A stretch of 64,000 nucleotides of DNA from Actinokineospora enzanensis DSM 44649 (GCF_000374445.1 NZ_KB894406.1:1-64000); one strand, 5' to 3'. Counted from the stretch's first letter, positions 8,751-18,056 are shown. Translations and numbers: made by a program. Notes: generated by a model from the letters alone, not told the origin.

Positions 8751-10178
8751 TCACGCCACGAACTCGGTCAGCACCATGACCTTCGGCTCGGTCAGGTCGA
8801 GCATCGCCGACAGCACGCCCTCGCGCCCCACGCCGGAGTCCTTGACCCCGCCGTACGGCATCTGGTCGGCCCGGTAGGTCGGCACGTCGCCGATCACCAC
8901 GCCGCCGACCTGCAGCTTCGCCGTCGCGTGCGCGGCGACCCGCAGGTCGTGGGTGAACACACCGGCCTGCAACCCGTACCGGGAGGTGTTCGCCGACGCG
9001 ATCGCCTCGTCCACCGAGGTCACCTTCTGCACCACGATGACCGGCCCGAAGACCTCCTCGGTCACCACGGCACACGTCTCGGGCACGTCCGCCAGCACGA
9101 CCGGCTCCAGCGTGTTGCCGTCGCCGCGGCCGCCGGTCAGCAGCGTCGCGCCGCGGGTGACCGCGTCGGTGACCCAGTCGGTGATGCGCCGCGCGGCGTC
9201 CCCGTTGATCAGCGGCCCGACGTGCGTGTCCTCGTCGGCCGGGTTACCGGTGCCGAGCGAGCGCACGTGCGAGACCAGCGCGGGCACGAACTTCTCGTAG
9301 ACGTCCGCGTGCACGTAGACCCGCTGCACCGACACGCACGACTGCCCGGCCTGGTGCGTCCCGAACGTCGCGACGCGCTGCGCCGCGTCATCGATGTCGT
9401 GCCAGTCCGGGCACACGATGACCGGGGCGTTGCCACCCAGCTCAAGCAGCACGTGCTTGCGCGGGTTGGCGTCGTTGATCCGCCAGCCCACCGCGTCCGA
9501 GCCGGTGAACGAGATGACCGGCAGCCGCGGGTCCGGCGCCAGCTCGGCGATCTGTTCGTTGGTCATCGGCAGCACCGACCAGGAGCCCGCGGGCAGGTCG
9601 GTCTCGGCCAGCAGCTCGCCCAGCAGCAGCGCCGAGAGGGGAGTGGCGGGCGCGGGCTTGATGATGATCGGGCAGGCCGCGGCGATGGCCGGGGCCAGCT
9701 TGTGCGCGACCAGGTTCACCGGGAAGTTGAACGGGGTGATGCCCAGCACCGGCCCGCGCGGCACCTGCCGGACCAGCGCGACCCGGTTCTCCGCGCCCTG
9801 GTCGGTGTCCAGCCGCTGCACCGAGCCGGAGAATCGCCGGGCCTCCTCGGCACCCCACCGGAACGTACCGACCGCGCGCTGCACCTCGATCCGCGCCCAG
9901 CTGATCGGCTTGCCGGACTCGGCGGTGATCAGCGCCGCCACTTCCTCCAGCCGCTCCTCCAGCCGCCGCGACACATGGTCGAGCGCGTCCGCCCGCACAT
10001 GCGCGGGCAGCGCCGCCACCTCGTCGCGGACGGCGACGGCCGCGGCCACCGCCTCCTCGATGTCGGCGGCGGTGGCGTTGCTGGTGACCCCGGCGACCGC
10101 GGCGTCATAGGGACTGCGCACGGTCACCGGGGAGTCCGAGGTGCGGGGCTTGCCCGCGACCCAGTACGGGATCGTCAC
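8751..10178 (-). CDS. NAD(P)-dependent aldehyde dehydrogenase (second of a pair)
   Basis: A 475-residue ALDH-superfamily enzyme oxidising an aldehyde to the acid. The general-base glutamate is in LLELGGNAP (about residue 246) and the catalytic cysteine in HQAGQSCVSVQ (about residue 282). The cofactor segment ITPFNFPVNLVAHKLAPA and the C-terminal EEVFGPV are present. Its GTG start overlaps the stop of the upstream ALDH gene as GTGA, so the two are translationally coupled. Sequence style is closer to the glyceraldehyde-3-phosphate/lactaldehyde dehydrogenase subgroup than to betaine aldehyde dehydrogenases, but the substrate is not identifiable. Confidence 0.92.
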   Translation of the reverse strand: MTIPYWVAGKPRTSDSPVTVRSPYDAAVAGVTSNATAADIEEAVAAAVAVRDEVAALPAHVRADALDHVSRRLEERLEEVAALITAESGKPISWARIEVQRAVGTFRWGAEEARRFSGSVQRLDTDQGAENRVALVRQVPRGPVLGITPFNFPVNLVAHKLAPAIAAACPIIIKPAPATPLSALLLGELLAETDLPAGSWSVLPMTNEQIAELAPDPRLPVISFTGSDAVGWRINDANPRKHVLLELGGNAPVIVCPDWHDIDDAAQRVATFGTHQAGQSCVSVQRVYVHADVYEKFVPALVSHVRSLGTGNPADEDTHVGPLINGDAARRITDWVTDAVTRGATLLTGGRGDGNTLEPVVLADVPETCAVVTEEVFGPVIVVQKVTSVDEAIASANTSRYGLQAGVFTHDLRVAAHATAKLQVGGVVIGDVPTYRADQMPYGGVKDSGVGREGVLSAMLDLTEPKVMVLTEFVA

Positions 10179-11626
10179 TGGCCTACCTGTCCGTAGTGCA
10201 TCCAGACACCCTTGATCTCGGTGTAGGCCTCGATCGCGTACGGGCCCATCTCGCGGCCGTGGCCGCTGGACTTGAACCCGCCCCACGGCGCGACGGCGTC
10301 CGGGATGCAGGGCATGTTCACGAACACGGCCCCGGCGCGGATGCCCTCGGTGAGCCGGTACGCGGTGCGCACGTCGTTGGTCCAGACCGCGGCACCCAGC
10401 CCGTAGGGGGAGTCGTTGACGCGGGCGAGCAGCTCGTCCTCGTCGTCGTAGTCGAGCACGGTCAGCACCGGCCCGAAGATCTCCTCGCGCACGATCGCCA
10501 TGTCGTCGGCCACCCCGGCGAACACCGTCGGCCGGTAGAAGTTGCCCGCCGCCAGCTCGCCGTCGGCCCGCGACCCACCGGCCACCAGCTGCGCCCCCGC
10601 GTCCACGCCACCGCGCACGTACCGGTCGACGTGCGCCAGGTGCTCCGCGGTCACCAGCGGCCCCATCTGGGTGTCCTCGGCGAGACCGGGACCGAGCTTG
10701 AGCGCGTCCACGGCCTTGCCCAGCTTGGTGGCGAACTCGTCCACCCGGGACGAGTCGACGTAGAGCCGCGTGTAGGCGGCGCACACCTGACCGCTGTTGA
10801 GCAGACCGCCCATGACCGACCCGGCCACGGCAGCGTCGATGTCCGCGTCCCGCGCGATCACGGTCGGGGTCTTGCCACCCAGCTCCAGCGTGACCCGCTT
10901 CAGGTCGTGCGCCGACGCCGCCACGATGTCCTTGCCCACCGCGGTCGACCCGGTGAACGAGACCTTGTCGACCCCCGGGTGCCGCACGAGCGCCTTACCG
11001 GCCTCGGGCCCACCGGTGATCAGGTTGACCACACCCTTCGGCACCCCGGCCTGCTCACAGAGCCGCACCAGGTACGCCGCACTCAACGAGGTCTGCTCCG
11101 CAGGCTTCAACACCACGGTGTTCCCGCACGCCAACGCGGGCGCCAACTTCCACACCATGATCATCAACGGGAAGTTCCACGGCGCGATCAGCGCACACAC
11201 ACCCACCGGAACCCGCTGGTCGAACTGCAACGTCTCGGGGAACGAGACCCGCCGAACCGCCCCGTCGATCTTGGTGGTCCACCCGGCGAAGTACCGGAAA
11301 TGCTCGATCGCCCCGGTGACACTGACCGCCTTGGCAATCCCCAGCGGCTGCCCCTGATCCCGAGTCTCAAGCGCCGCCAGTTCGTCCTGGTTCGCCTCCA
11401 ACAGATCGGCGATCCGCCACAGAATGGTCGCCTTCTCGGTCGCGGGCACCTTCGCCCACCCATCGAGCGCCGCCCGCGCCGCCCCGACCGCAGCGTCGAC
11501 CTCGGCCGCACCCGCGTCCACCAACGTGGCAATGGGCTCCCCGCTCGCCGGGTCGAGACTGGTGAACTCACCCGCACCGACCGGCCGAACCCACTCCCCG
11601 TCGATGTACAGACTCTCGGTGCGCAT
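10175..11626 (-). CDS. NAD(P)-dependent aldehyde dehydrogenase (first of a pair)
   Basis: A 483-residue aldehyde dehydrogenase of the broad ALDH class. It has ALIAPWNFPLMIMVWKLAPA (cofactor loop), the glutamate in LELGGKTP (about 252), the cysteine in NSGQVCAAYTR (about 286) and the EEIFGPVL and PYGLGAAVW motifs. ATG at 11626 is preceded by AAGGAAGGGGAG, so this start is preferred over a longer frame. It leads a two-gene operon with a different ALDH. Two non-identical ALDHs coupled together suggest successive or alternative oxidation of an aldehyde pathway intermediate. Confidence 0.93.
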   Translation of the reverse strand: MRTESLYIDGEWVRPVGAGEFTSLDPASGEPIATLVDAGAAEVDAAVGAARAALDGWAKVPATEKATILWRIADLLEANQDELAALETRDQGQPLGIAKAVSVTGAIEHFRYFAGWTTKIDGAVRRVSFPETLQFDQRVPVGVCALIAPWNFPLMIMVWKLAPALACGNTVVLKPAEQTSLSAAYLVRLCEQAGVPKGVVNLITGGPEAGKALVRHPGVDKVSFTGSTAVGKDIVAASAHDLKRVTLELGGKTPTVIARDADIDAAVAGSVMGGLLNSGQVCAAYTRLYVDSSRVDEFATKLGKAVDALKLGPGLAEDTQMGPLVTAEHLAHVDRYVRGGVDAGAQLVAGGSRADGELAAGNFYRPTVFAGVADDMAIVREEIFGPVLTVLDYDDEDELLARVNDSPYGLGAAVWTNDVRTAYRLTEGIRAGAVFVNMPCIPDAVAPWGGFKSSGHGREMGPYAIEAYTEIKGVWMHYGQVGQ

Positions 11627-11909
11627 CGGCTCCCCTTCCTTGCCGCCACTGGACGAACGCGCAAGCAAGTGTCAGCCCCTCCCACCCCTCCGTGATTGCC
11701 TGTCAGCGCATGGCCATTGACCGGGCGTGCCCGACCGGGGACAGCCACCCGATGATCGGACCGATCATGGTCACTACAAGCAGTCACGAGGAGACGGACA
11801 GCACAAACACCCGACAACAGCCACACCGTACTGTCGCCGGGTTCCCGAGTCTCGTTGATCAGCGCGGGTCGACCGAGGAGGTCATCCGAAGCTCAGGCGA
11901 CGTTCCGGT

Positions 11910-12479
11910 TCAACGAGGCAGCTTCGGCTCCACCAACGTGGCCAGCGTGTGCGCGGTCTCGCAGGCCTTGGCCTCGTCGACCCCGGTCGTCGCGACCACG
12001 GACACGGCGGACTTGGCCGTGACCTCCATGGTCACGGCGCAGTTCTTCGCGCCCAGTCCAGTGACCTGCACAGTGGTGCGGCCGCCGATGGGCGGGAGGT
12101 CCTTCAGGTCGTTGTAGTCGGGGATTTCCCGTACGCCGAAGTTCTCGAAGAAGGCCACATCGAAAAGGGTGGTGTAGTCGGTGCCGCGCAATTTCCATTG
12201 GCACCCTCGATACGAATTCGCCTTCACGGGCGCGCCGCTCTCCGAGAGGCCCAGTCGGGACCTGTCGGAATCGTTGAGCATCTTGCACGGATCGAGTCCG
12301 GCTAACGGGCTCTTCGGGGTCGTGGTCTTCGTCGTACGCGTCGATGTACCGGTGGTGCCCGCGCCGGTGGTGGGCTGCGGGTTCGGCTGTTCAGTGGGCG
12401 AACCGGGCGTGGAGGTCGAGCAAGCGGCCACGGCCGCGGTGAGGAGGACGGCGACGGTCGCACCAGTGATCACGCGCAT
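11910..12479 (-). CDS. DUF3558 family lipoprotein
   Basis: A 189-residue exported lipoprotein. The signal peptide MRVITGATVAVLLTAAVAAC ends in a lipobox (AVAAC, cysteine 20), followed by a Thr/Pro-rich linker and a DUF3558 domain (about residues 60-188) with the typical LDPCKML opening and paired cysteines. It would be anchored to the outer face of the membrane. It lies 15 bases downstream of an ESX-like gene, a frequent pairing in Pseudonocardiales. Function unknown. Confidence 0.88.
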   Translation of the reverse strand: MRVITGATVAVLLTAAVAACSTSTPGSPTEQPNPQPTTGAGTTGTSTRTTKTTTPKSPLAGLDPCKMLNDSDRSRLGLSESGAPVKANSYRGCQWKLRGTDYTTLFDVAFFENFGVREIPDYNDLKDLPPIGGRTTVQVTGLGAKNCAVTMEVTAKSAVSVVATTGVDEAKACETAHTLATLVEPKLPR

Positions 12480-12494
12480 GGTGTGTGTGGTGTC

Positions 12495-12881
12495 CTAGTG
12501 AGTCTTGAGCGAGTCGGCGGCGTCGCTGTCGGTGTGCTTGTAGTTCGCCATGGCGATCCGGATCGCGTCCTGCGCCTTGCCCAGGGACTCGCGCATCGCC
12601 ATCATCTGCGTGACGAACCCCTGGCTGTCGGACGCCACCTGCACCATGAACGGTTTCAGGACCTCGGCGTTGTTGGTCGACCCCAGTCGCGGCTGCTGGG
12701 CGAGCAAACGCCACCCCGCCTGGTTCTCGTCGATCCAGTCGATCATGTTGCGGATGGCGGTGAGGAGGGCTTGACCACCCTGTTCGTTGACGGCGAAGCT
12801 GCCGCTCTGGGCAGCCTGCAGGAAGTCGGCCATGCCGGTGCCCACGGCTCCGGTGGGGCCGCGGCCTTCGTCGATGTACAC
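12495..12881 (-). CDS. ESX/WXG100-like small helical protein
   Basis: A 128-residue, cysteine-free, helix-rich protein with a predicted helix-turn-helix hairpin. NQAGW (about residue 54) may correspond to the turn of WXG100-like proteins, but no strict W-x-G is present. Similar genes sit directly upstream of DUF3558 lipoproteins in related genomes. The GTG at 12881 has a GGGAGG site seven bases upstream. It would be a candidate substrate of a type VII secretion system, but no secretion component is in the window, so this is inference. Confidence 0.6.
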   Translation of the reverse strand: MYIDEGRGPTGAVGTGMADFLQAAQSGSFAVNEQGGQALLTAIRNMIDWIDENQAGWRLLAQQPRLGSTNNAEVLKPFMVQVASDSQGFVTQMMAMRESLGKAQDAIRIAMANYKHTDSDAADSLKTH

Positions 12882-12965
12882 GTCAACCTCCCCGAGTCCC
12901 CACCATCCTATCGGCGGGGTCGGCCGATGTCCGGGGATCCCGGGAACCCCCAGGTCGGGGGAGTG

Positions 12966-13934
12966 TCAGTCGGTGCGGTGGGTGGCGCTGCGCTGGCGGT
13001 ACTCGCTGGGGCTGAGGCCGTACTCGGTCTTGAAGGCGCGGCTGAGGTACGAGGCGTCGACCAGGCCCCAGCGCGCGCCGATGGCGCCGATGGCCAGTTG
13101 CTGCTTGCTCGGGTCCGCCAGATCCTGCCCACACCTCTCCAACCGCCGCTGCCGGATCCAACCGGACACCGTCACGCCCGCGTCGCTGAAGAGTTTGTGC
13201 AGGTAGCGGGTGGAGATGTGGTGGGCGGCGGCGATCTCGGTCGGGCTCAGGGCCGGGTCGTTGAGGTGGGTCTCCACATAAGACTTGATCTTCACCAGCA
13301 AGGCCCCGCGAGAGGACTCCGCAGGTACGTTCGCGTAGTCGACCCGGTCGGCCAGCGCGGTGCCCAGCAGGTCGACCACGTTGCGTGCCAGTCGGACGCT
13401 CCCGTAGACCTGCGGGTCGTCCAGGTTCCGGGCCAGCTGCACCAGGATCGAGCTGACGATCCCGCTGACCCCGGACCCGCCGCTGAACCGCGTGGCGGTC
13501 AATTGCTCCACATGCCCCGACGGCAGGCACAGCATGTCGCGCGGGAACATCAGGACCAAAGTGGACGACACGTCGTCGAAGGCCAACGTGTAGGGCCGGG
13601 TCGTGTCGTAGATGGCGAAGTCGCCGGGGTCGAGCGCGGCCTGTCGCCCGTCCTGGGAGAGTCGGGCCGATCCGTGCAGCTGTAACCCCAGCTTGTACAG
13701 CTCCGGGTTCGCACGGGCGATGGCGCGTTGCGTACGACGTACCGTGTGAGCGTCCGCGGTGGCCTCGTACACCGCCACACTGCCCAGGTTCTGGCCGCGC
13801 AGGCGGCCACGGAACGCGGCCGTGCGCTCGCCCGGCGCGGCTTCCAACGGCACGAACGTCTGCGACACGGCCGACTCCCACAGGTCGAACTGCTGCGCCG
13901 CGGGCGCGCCCGCCGTCGTCACCGAGTACGTCAA
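12966..13934 (-). CDS. AraC-family transcriptional regulator
   Basis: A 322-residue regulator with an N-terminal AraC-binding-like cupin region (about 40-190) and a C-terminal double helix-turn-helix (about 215-315), including LSPTEIAAAHHISTRYLHKLF and the closing motif FKTEYGLSPSEYRQR. The start is TTG at 13934 because AAGGAGG lies nine bases upstream; an upstream GTG lacks a site. It is divergent from the homoprotocatechuate operon with a 254-base spacer, so it is a natural candidate for its activator. The ligand would then be a hydroxyphenylacetate, which is inferred only from position. Confidence 0.9.
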   Translation of the reverse strand: MTYSVTTAGAPAAQQFDLWESAVSQTFVPLEAAPGERTAAFRGRLRGQNLGSVAVYEATADAHTVRRTQRAIARANPELYKLGLQLHGSARLSQDGRQAALDPGDFAIYDTTRPYTLAFDDVSSTLVLMFPRDMLCLPSGHVEQLTATRFSGGSGVSGIVSSILVQLARNLDDPQVYGSVRLARNVVDLLGTALADRVDYANVPAESSRGALLVKIKSYVETHLNDPALSPTEIAAAHHISTRYLHKLFSDAGVTVSGWIRQRRLERCGQDLADPSKQQLAIGAIGARWGLVDASYLSRAFKTEYGLSPSEYRQRSATHRTD

Positions 13935-14143
13935 CGCCTGACCTCCTTGCCAGAGTGACACTGCGTGACTGGGAACACTGTTACCCGGGTCCCGCTCGCG
14001 TCAATAGCTCGCCCTGCACCGAGTCCTACCCGCAACGTTGTCGATGCGCTCCGGGTCAACCTCTGTGCACAGCCTGCCAATCAACTAACGTCCGGAGTGG
14101 GTACACCTGTTCCCATCGGCGGTGTTGGCCGCCGCCGGAGTCA

Positions 14144-14171
14144 GAATCATATGCGATCCGCTACATGATTC
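14144..14171. promoter_or_regulatory. inverted repeat, candidate operator of the homoprotocatechuate operon
   Basis: GAATCAT (14144-14150) and ATGATTC (14165-14171) form a perfect 7-bp inverted repeat with a 14-base spacer, ending three bases before the ribosome binding site of the dioxygenase gene. It could be bound by the GntR regulator inside the operon or by the divergent AraC protein. The position is that of a repressor site. Confidence 0.5.
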
Positions 14172-14188
14172 CCGAGGAGGAGGTCACC

Positions 14189-15055
14189 ATGGGTGAGCTG
14201 GTCCTGGCCGCGAAGATCACGCACGTGCCGTCGATCTGGCTGTCCATCCAGCCTGGCAAGAACCACGGCATCCGCAGGCCCGCGGAGCTGGGGTTGGCCG
14301 AGGTGGGCAACCGGGCGCGGGAACGCGGCGCGGACACCTTCCTCGTCGCGGACTCGCACTGGATGAACAGCATGAGCTTCCACCTCAACGGCAAGGAGCG
14401 GCATCACGGCAGCTACGCCTCGCACGAGCTGCCGCACTTCATCCAGGACCTGGAGTACGACTACGAGGGTGCCCCCGACCTCGCCAGGCTGATCGGCGAG
14501 GAGATCAACGCCGGTGGGCAGAAGGCGCTGGTCCACGACGTCAAGGACCTGGGTCTGGAGTACGCCACCCTGGTCCCGATGCACTTCATGAACCGCCCCG
14601 AGAACACCGAGGGCGCCGCACCGATCGCGGTACTCCCGATCGGGTGCAATATCTACTCCACGATCGACGAGAACCGCCGCGTCGGCGAGGCGATGCTCCG
14701 GGCCATCAAGCGCTCGGACCGCAAGGTGGCGTTCCTGGCCAGCGGCTCGCTGTCGCACCAGTTCCCCACCAACGAGATCTCCTCGCAGTACCTGAACACG
14801 ATCTCCAACCCGTTCAACGAGCAGGCCGACCGGATCGTGCTCGACCAGTGGCGCGAGGGCCGTATCGCGGACTTCCTGGAGACCCTGCCCACCTACAACG
14901 AGCGCTGCACCGGCGAGGCCGCCATGGCCGACACCGCGATGCTGTTCGGCCTGCTCGGCTGGAAGGACTACACCGGCAAGGGCGAGCAGCTCTGCGACTA
15001 CTTCCCGAGCAGCGGCACCGGCCAGGTCATCGTCGACTTCCCGGTCCCGGCGTGA
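14189..15055 (+). CDS. hpaD: 3,4-dihydroxyphenylacetate 2,3-dioxygenase (class III extradiol)
   Basis: A 288-residue LigB-type extradiol dioxygenase that opens the ring of homoprotocatechuate to 5-carboxymethyl-2-hydroxymuconate semialdehyde. The metal-ligand histidine in ITHVPSIW (about residue 12), DSHWM (about 58), and the GSLSHQFPTNE block (about 191) match this family, as does the length (about 283 in enteric HpaD). ATG at 14189 follows an excellent GAGGAGGAGG site. The next gene overlaps by GTGA. Neighbours encoding the semialdehyde dehydrogenase and FAH-family isomerase support the homoprotocatechuate assignment over protocatechuate. Confidence 0.93.
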   Translation: MGELVLAAKITHVPSIWLSIQPGKNHGIRRPAELGLAEVGNRARERGADTFLVADSHWMNSMSFHLNGKERHHGSYASHELPHFIQDLEYDYEGAPDLARLIGEEINAGGQKALVHDVKDLGLEYATLVPMHFMNRPENTEGAAPIAVLPIGCNIYSTIDENRRVGEAMLRAIKRSDRKVAFLASGSLSHQFPTNEISSQYLNTISNPFNEQADRIVLDQWREGRIADFLETLPTYNERCTGEAAMADTAMLFGLLGWKDYTGKGEQLCDYFPSSGTGQVIVDFPVPA

Positions 15056-16449
15056 GCGCGCACCCGCTGGGCATCCAGCCGACCAAGATCATCGCGGTGC
15101 ACCTGAACTACCGCAGCCGGGCCGCCGAGCGGGGCCGGTTCCCCGACGAGCCGTCCTACTTCCTCAAGCCGCCGTCCTCCCTGTCGGCCACCGGTCAGGA
15201 CTTGATCCGACCCAAGGGCACCGTCCTCTCCGCGTTCGAGGGCGAGATCGCCATCGTCATCGGCAAGCAGGCGAAGAATGTGAAGCGCGCGGAGGCCTTG
15301 GACTACGTCAAGGGCGTCGCCGCGGCCAATGACTTCGGTGTGCACGATCTCCGCTACGCCGACCGCGGCTCCAACCTGCGCAGCAAGGGCTCCGACGGCT
15401 ACACCCCCGTCGGCTCCGTCCTGGTCGACCCGCGCACCGCCGACCTGACCCTGCGCACCTGGGTCAACGGCGTGCTGGTCCAGGAGGCCAAGGTCGACGA
15501 CCTGCTGTTCGACTTCGGCTACCTGATCGCGGACCTGTCCCGCACCATCACCCTGGAGCCGGGCGACGTCATCCTCTGCGGCACCCCCACCGGCGCCACC
15601 GTGGTCAACCCGGGCGATGTCGTCGAGGTCGCCGTGGGCGACGCCGAGCGGCTCGTCAACAAGGTCGTCGAGGCCGAGGACGAGCTGCCGAAGCCGGGCG
15701 CGCGCCCCCAGGTCACCACGACCGACAAGGCCATCGCCTACGGCAACGACGTCCCCGCCATCAAGCCGGAGACCGAGGCCGCCCTCAAGTCGGTGTCCAC
15801 GGCCACGCTGTCCAGCCAGCTGCGCAAGCGCGGCCTGAACCACACCTTCCTGACCGGTCTCGCCCCCGCCCGCCCCGACCTGCGCATGGTCGGTCTCGCG
15901 CACACGCTGCGGTACCTGCCGCTGCGCGAGGACATGTTCGACGAGCGCGGCGGCGGCATGAACGCCCAGAAGCGCGCCGTGGAGGCGGTCGGCCCCGGCC
16001 AGATCCTGGTCATCGACTGCCGTGACGAGCACGGCGCGGGCACCATCGGCGACATCCTCGCGCTGCGGGCCGCGCGGCGTGGCGCCGTCGGCATCGTCAC
16101 CGACGGCTGCCTGCGCGACAGCCCGTCGTTCGGCTCCCTGGAGATCCCCACCTACTCCGCGGGCGCGCACGCCGCCGTCCTCGGCCGCAAGCACGTGCCG
16201 TGGGAGATCGGCGTCGACATCGCCTGCGCGGGCGTGCTGGTCCGCCCCGGCGACGTGCTGGTCGGCGACGGCGAGGGCGTCATCCTGATCCCGCCCGCCA
16301 TCGTGGACGAGGTCGCCGCCGACGCGGTGGAGATGGAGCGCCAGGAGAAGTTCATCCTCGCCCGCGTCGACGAGGGCGAGTCGGTCGACGGCCTGTACCC
16401 GATGGGTCCGCGCTGGAAGGCCGAGTACGCGAAGTGGGACGGCGAGTGA
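15052..16449 (+). CDS. FAH-domain / RraA-like fusion, putative bifunctional isomerase-decarboxylase
   Basis: A 465-residue fusion. Residues about 20-225 form a fumarylacetoacetate-hydrolase fold (FEGEIAIVIGK, AANDFGVHDLRYADRGSNLRSKG, LCGTPTGATVVNPGDVVEV), as in HpaG, which isomerises (and in a second domain decarboxylates) the pathway triacid. Residues about 250-460 form an RraA-like domain with the catalytic D-X20-R-D signature: aspartate of GDILALR, then RD of CLRDSP exactly 20 residues on. RraA relatives with this motif are aldolases or oxaloacetate decarboxylases. The fusion may replace the two-FAH-domain HpaG, with decarboxylation by the RraA part; that is inference. It starts GTG at 15052, overlapping hpaD. 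Confidence 0.85.
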   Translation: MSAHPLGIQPTKIIAVHLNYRSRAAERGRFPDEPSYFLKPPSSLSATGQDLIRPKGTVLSAFEGEIAIVIGKQAKNVKRAEALDYVKGVAAANDFGVHDLRYADRGSNLRSKGSDGYTPVGSVLVDPRTADLTLRTWVNGVLVQEAKVDDLLFDFGYLIADLSRTITLEPGDVILCGTPTGATVVNPGDVVEVAVGDAERLVNKVVEAEDELPKPGARPQVTTTDKAIAYGNDVPAIKPETEAALKSVSTATLSSQLRKRGLNHTFLTGLAPARPDLRMVGLAHTLRYLPLREDMFDERGGGMNAQKRAVEAVGPGQILVIDCRDEHGAGTIGDILALRAARRGAVGIVTDGCLRDSPSFGSLEIPTYSAGAHAAVLGRKHVPWEIGVDIACAGVLVRPGDVLVGDGEGVILIPPAIVDEVAADAVEMERQEKFILARVDEGESVDGLYPMGPRWKAEYAKWDGE

Positions 16450-17108
16450 CCACCGCGCCCGCGCTGGAGGGCCGGTCCAAGACCCAGTACGCCTACGAGA
16501 CGCTCAAGCAGCGGATCGTGGACGGCTGGTACGGACCCGGCACCCGGCTGGTCTTCGACCGCATCGCCCGCGACCTGGGCGTCTCCGCCGTCCCGGTGCG
16601 CGAGGCGGTGCGGCGGCTGGAGGCCGAGGGCTGGGTGGTCTTCGAGCGCAACGTCGGCGCCCAGGTCGCGGGTGTCGACCCGGACCAGTACCGGCACGCG
16701 ATGCACACGCTGGCGCTGCTGGAGGGCCACGCCATGGCCACCTCCCGGATCACGCCCGCGCTGCTGACCCGCGCGGTCAAGCTGAACGAGCGGATGCGCT
16801 CGACGCTGACCGAGTTCGACCCGCTGGGGTTCACCCGGCTGAACCGGGAGTTCCACCTGCTGCTGTGCGGCGGGTGCCCGAACCCGCACCTGCGGGACCT
16901 GATCACCCGCGAGTGGAACCTGCTGGACGTGCTGCGCCGCTCCACGTTCAGCCTGGTCCCCGGTCGGGCGCGCGAGTCGGTGGACGAGCACGACGAGCTC
17001 TTACGCCTGCTGCGCACCGGAGCCCCCGCCGCCGAAGTCGAGGCCTTCGCCCGTCAGCACAAGCTGAACACCGTGAACGCCGTGTCCACCGCCTCCCACA
17101 AGGCATAG
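16446..17108 (+). CDS. GntR-family regulator, FadR/FCD subgroup
   Basis: A 220-residue regulator with an N-terminal winged helix (about 12-75; LKQRIVDGWYGPGTRL, VSAVPVREAVRRLEAEGWV) and a C-terminal all-helical FCD effector domain with metal-ligand-like residues (LNREFHLLL, and a late histidine in VDEHDEL). The GTG start overlaps the preceding gene as GTGA, so it is inside the catabolic operon and probably autoregulates it in response to a pathway intermediate. The inverted repeat just upstream of hpaD is a plausible target. Confidence 0.92.
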   Translation: MTTAPALEGRSKTQYAYETLKQRIVDGWYGPGTRLVFDRIARDLGVSAVPVREAVRRLEAEGWVVFERNVGAQVAGVDPDQYRHAMHTLALLEGHAMATSRITPALLTRAVKLNERMRSTLTEFDPLGFTRLNREFHLLLCGGCPNPHLRDLITREWNLLDVLRRSTFSLVPGRARESVDEHDELLRLLRTGAPAAEVEAFARQHKLNTVNAVSTASHKA

Positions 17109-17129
17109 ACCTCAAGCCTGGAGAAGTAG

Positions 17130-18056
17130 ATGAAGTTCCGTTCCACCCCCGCCGCGGTCAAGGGCTCGATCGCCCCGGTGGTCACCCCGTTCACCGCAGA
17201 CGGCGCCGTGGACCTCGACGGCCTGCGCAACCTGGTGCGCTGGCAGCTCGACTCCGGCTCGCACGGCATCTCCATCGGCGGGTCGACCGGTGAGCCGAGC
17301 GCGCAGACCATCGCCGAGCGGATCGCCGCGATGAAGGCCGTCGCCGAGGTGATCGACGACCGCGTCCCGTTCCTGCCCGGCACCGGCTCCACCAAGCTGG
17401 ACGAGACGCTGGAGCTGACCGCCGCGGCCAAGGACCTGGGCGCCGACATCGCCCTGGTCATCACCCCGTACTACAGCCGTCCGACCCAGGAGGGTCTGAT
17501 CGCCTGGTACGGCACGGTCGCCAACGAGTTCCCCGACCTGCCGATCGTGGTCTACAACGTGCCCTCGCGCACCGCCCTGGACATCGCCCCCGACACCGTG
17601 GCCACCCTACGCCGCAAGCACGACAACATCGTGGGCATCAAGGAGACCACCAAGGACTTCGAGCACTTCTCGCACGTTCTGCACAAGTGCGGTCGGGACT
17701 TCCTGATGTGGTCGGGCATCGAGCTGCTGTGCCTGCCGCTGCTGGCCATCGGCGGCATCGGTTTCGTCTCCGCGCTGGCGAACATCGCCCCCGCGGCCGT
17801 CGCCCGGATGTACGAGCTGTACGTCTCCGGCGACCACGATGGCGCGATCGACCTGCACTACCAGCTCGCGCCGTTGGTGGAGCTGCTGTTCGTGGAGACC
17901 AACCCGGCGCCCGCGAAGCATGTCCTCAAGGACCTCGGTCTCATCGAGAGCGGGTTCGTCCGCGCGCCGCTGATCGAGCCCACCCCCAAGGGGCTGGAGC
18001 GGATCAACGCGCTGCGCGCGCAGGCCGAGCACCTGCTCGTCCGCCCCGCCAACTGA
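17130..18056 (+). CDS. DapA-family class I aldolase, putative 2,4-dihydroxyhept-2-enedioate aldolase
   Basis: A 308-residue TIM-barrel lyase of the dihydrodipicolinate synthase/N-acetylneuraminate lyase superfamily. The Schiff-base lysine is in GIKETTKD (about residue 168) and the catalytic tyrosine in VVYNVPSRT (about residue 139); GGSTGEP replaces the pyruvate-binding GTTGE. In this operon the expected role is the last, pyruvate-releasing step of homoprotocatechuate breakdown, normally done by the class II aldolase HpaI. That role is inferred from context; the fold and Schiff-base chemistry are visible. It has a GGAG site seven bases before ATG. Confidence 0.85.
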   Translation: MKFRSTPAAVKGSIAPVVTPFTADGAVDLDGLRNLVRWQLDSGSHGISIGGSTGEPSAQTIAERIAAMKAVAEVIDDRVPFLPGTGSTKLDETLELTAAAKDLGADIALVITPYYSRPTQEGLIAWYGTVANEFPDLPIVVYNVPSRTALDIAPDTVATLRRKHDNIVGIKETTKDFEHFSHVLHKCGRDFLMWSGIELLCLPLLAIGGIGFVSALANIAPAAVARMYELYVSGDHDGAIDLHYQLAPLVELLFVETNPAPAKHVLKDLGLIESGFVRAPLIEPTPKGLERINALRAQAEHLLVRPAN

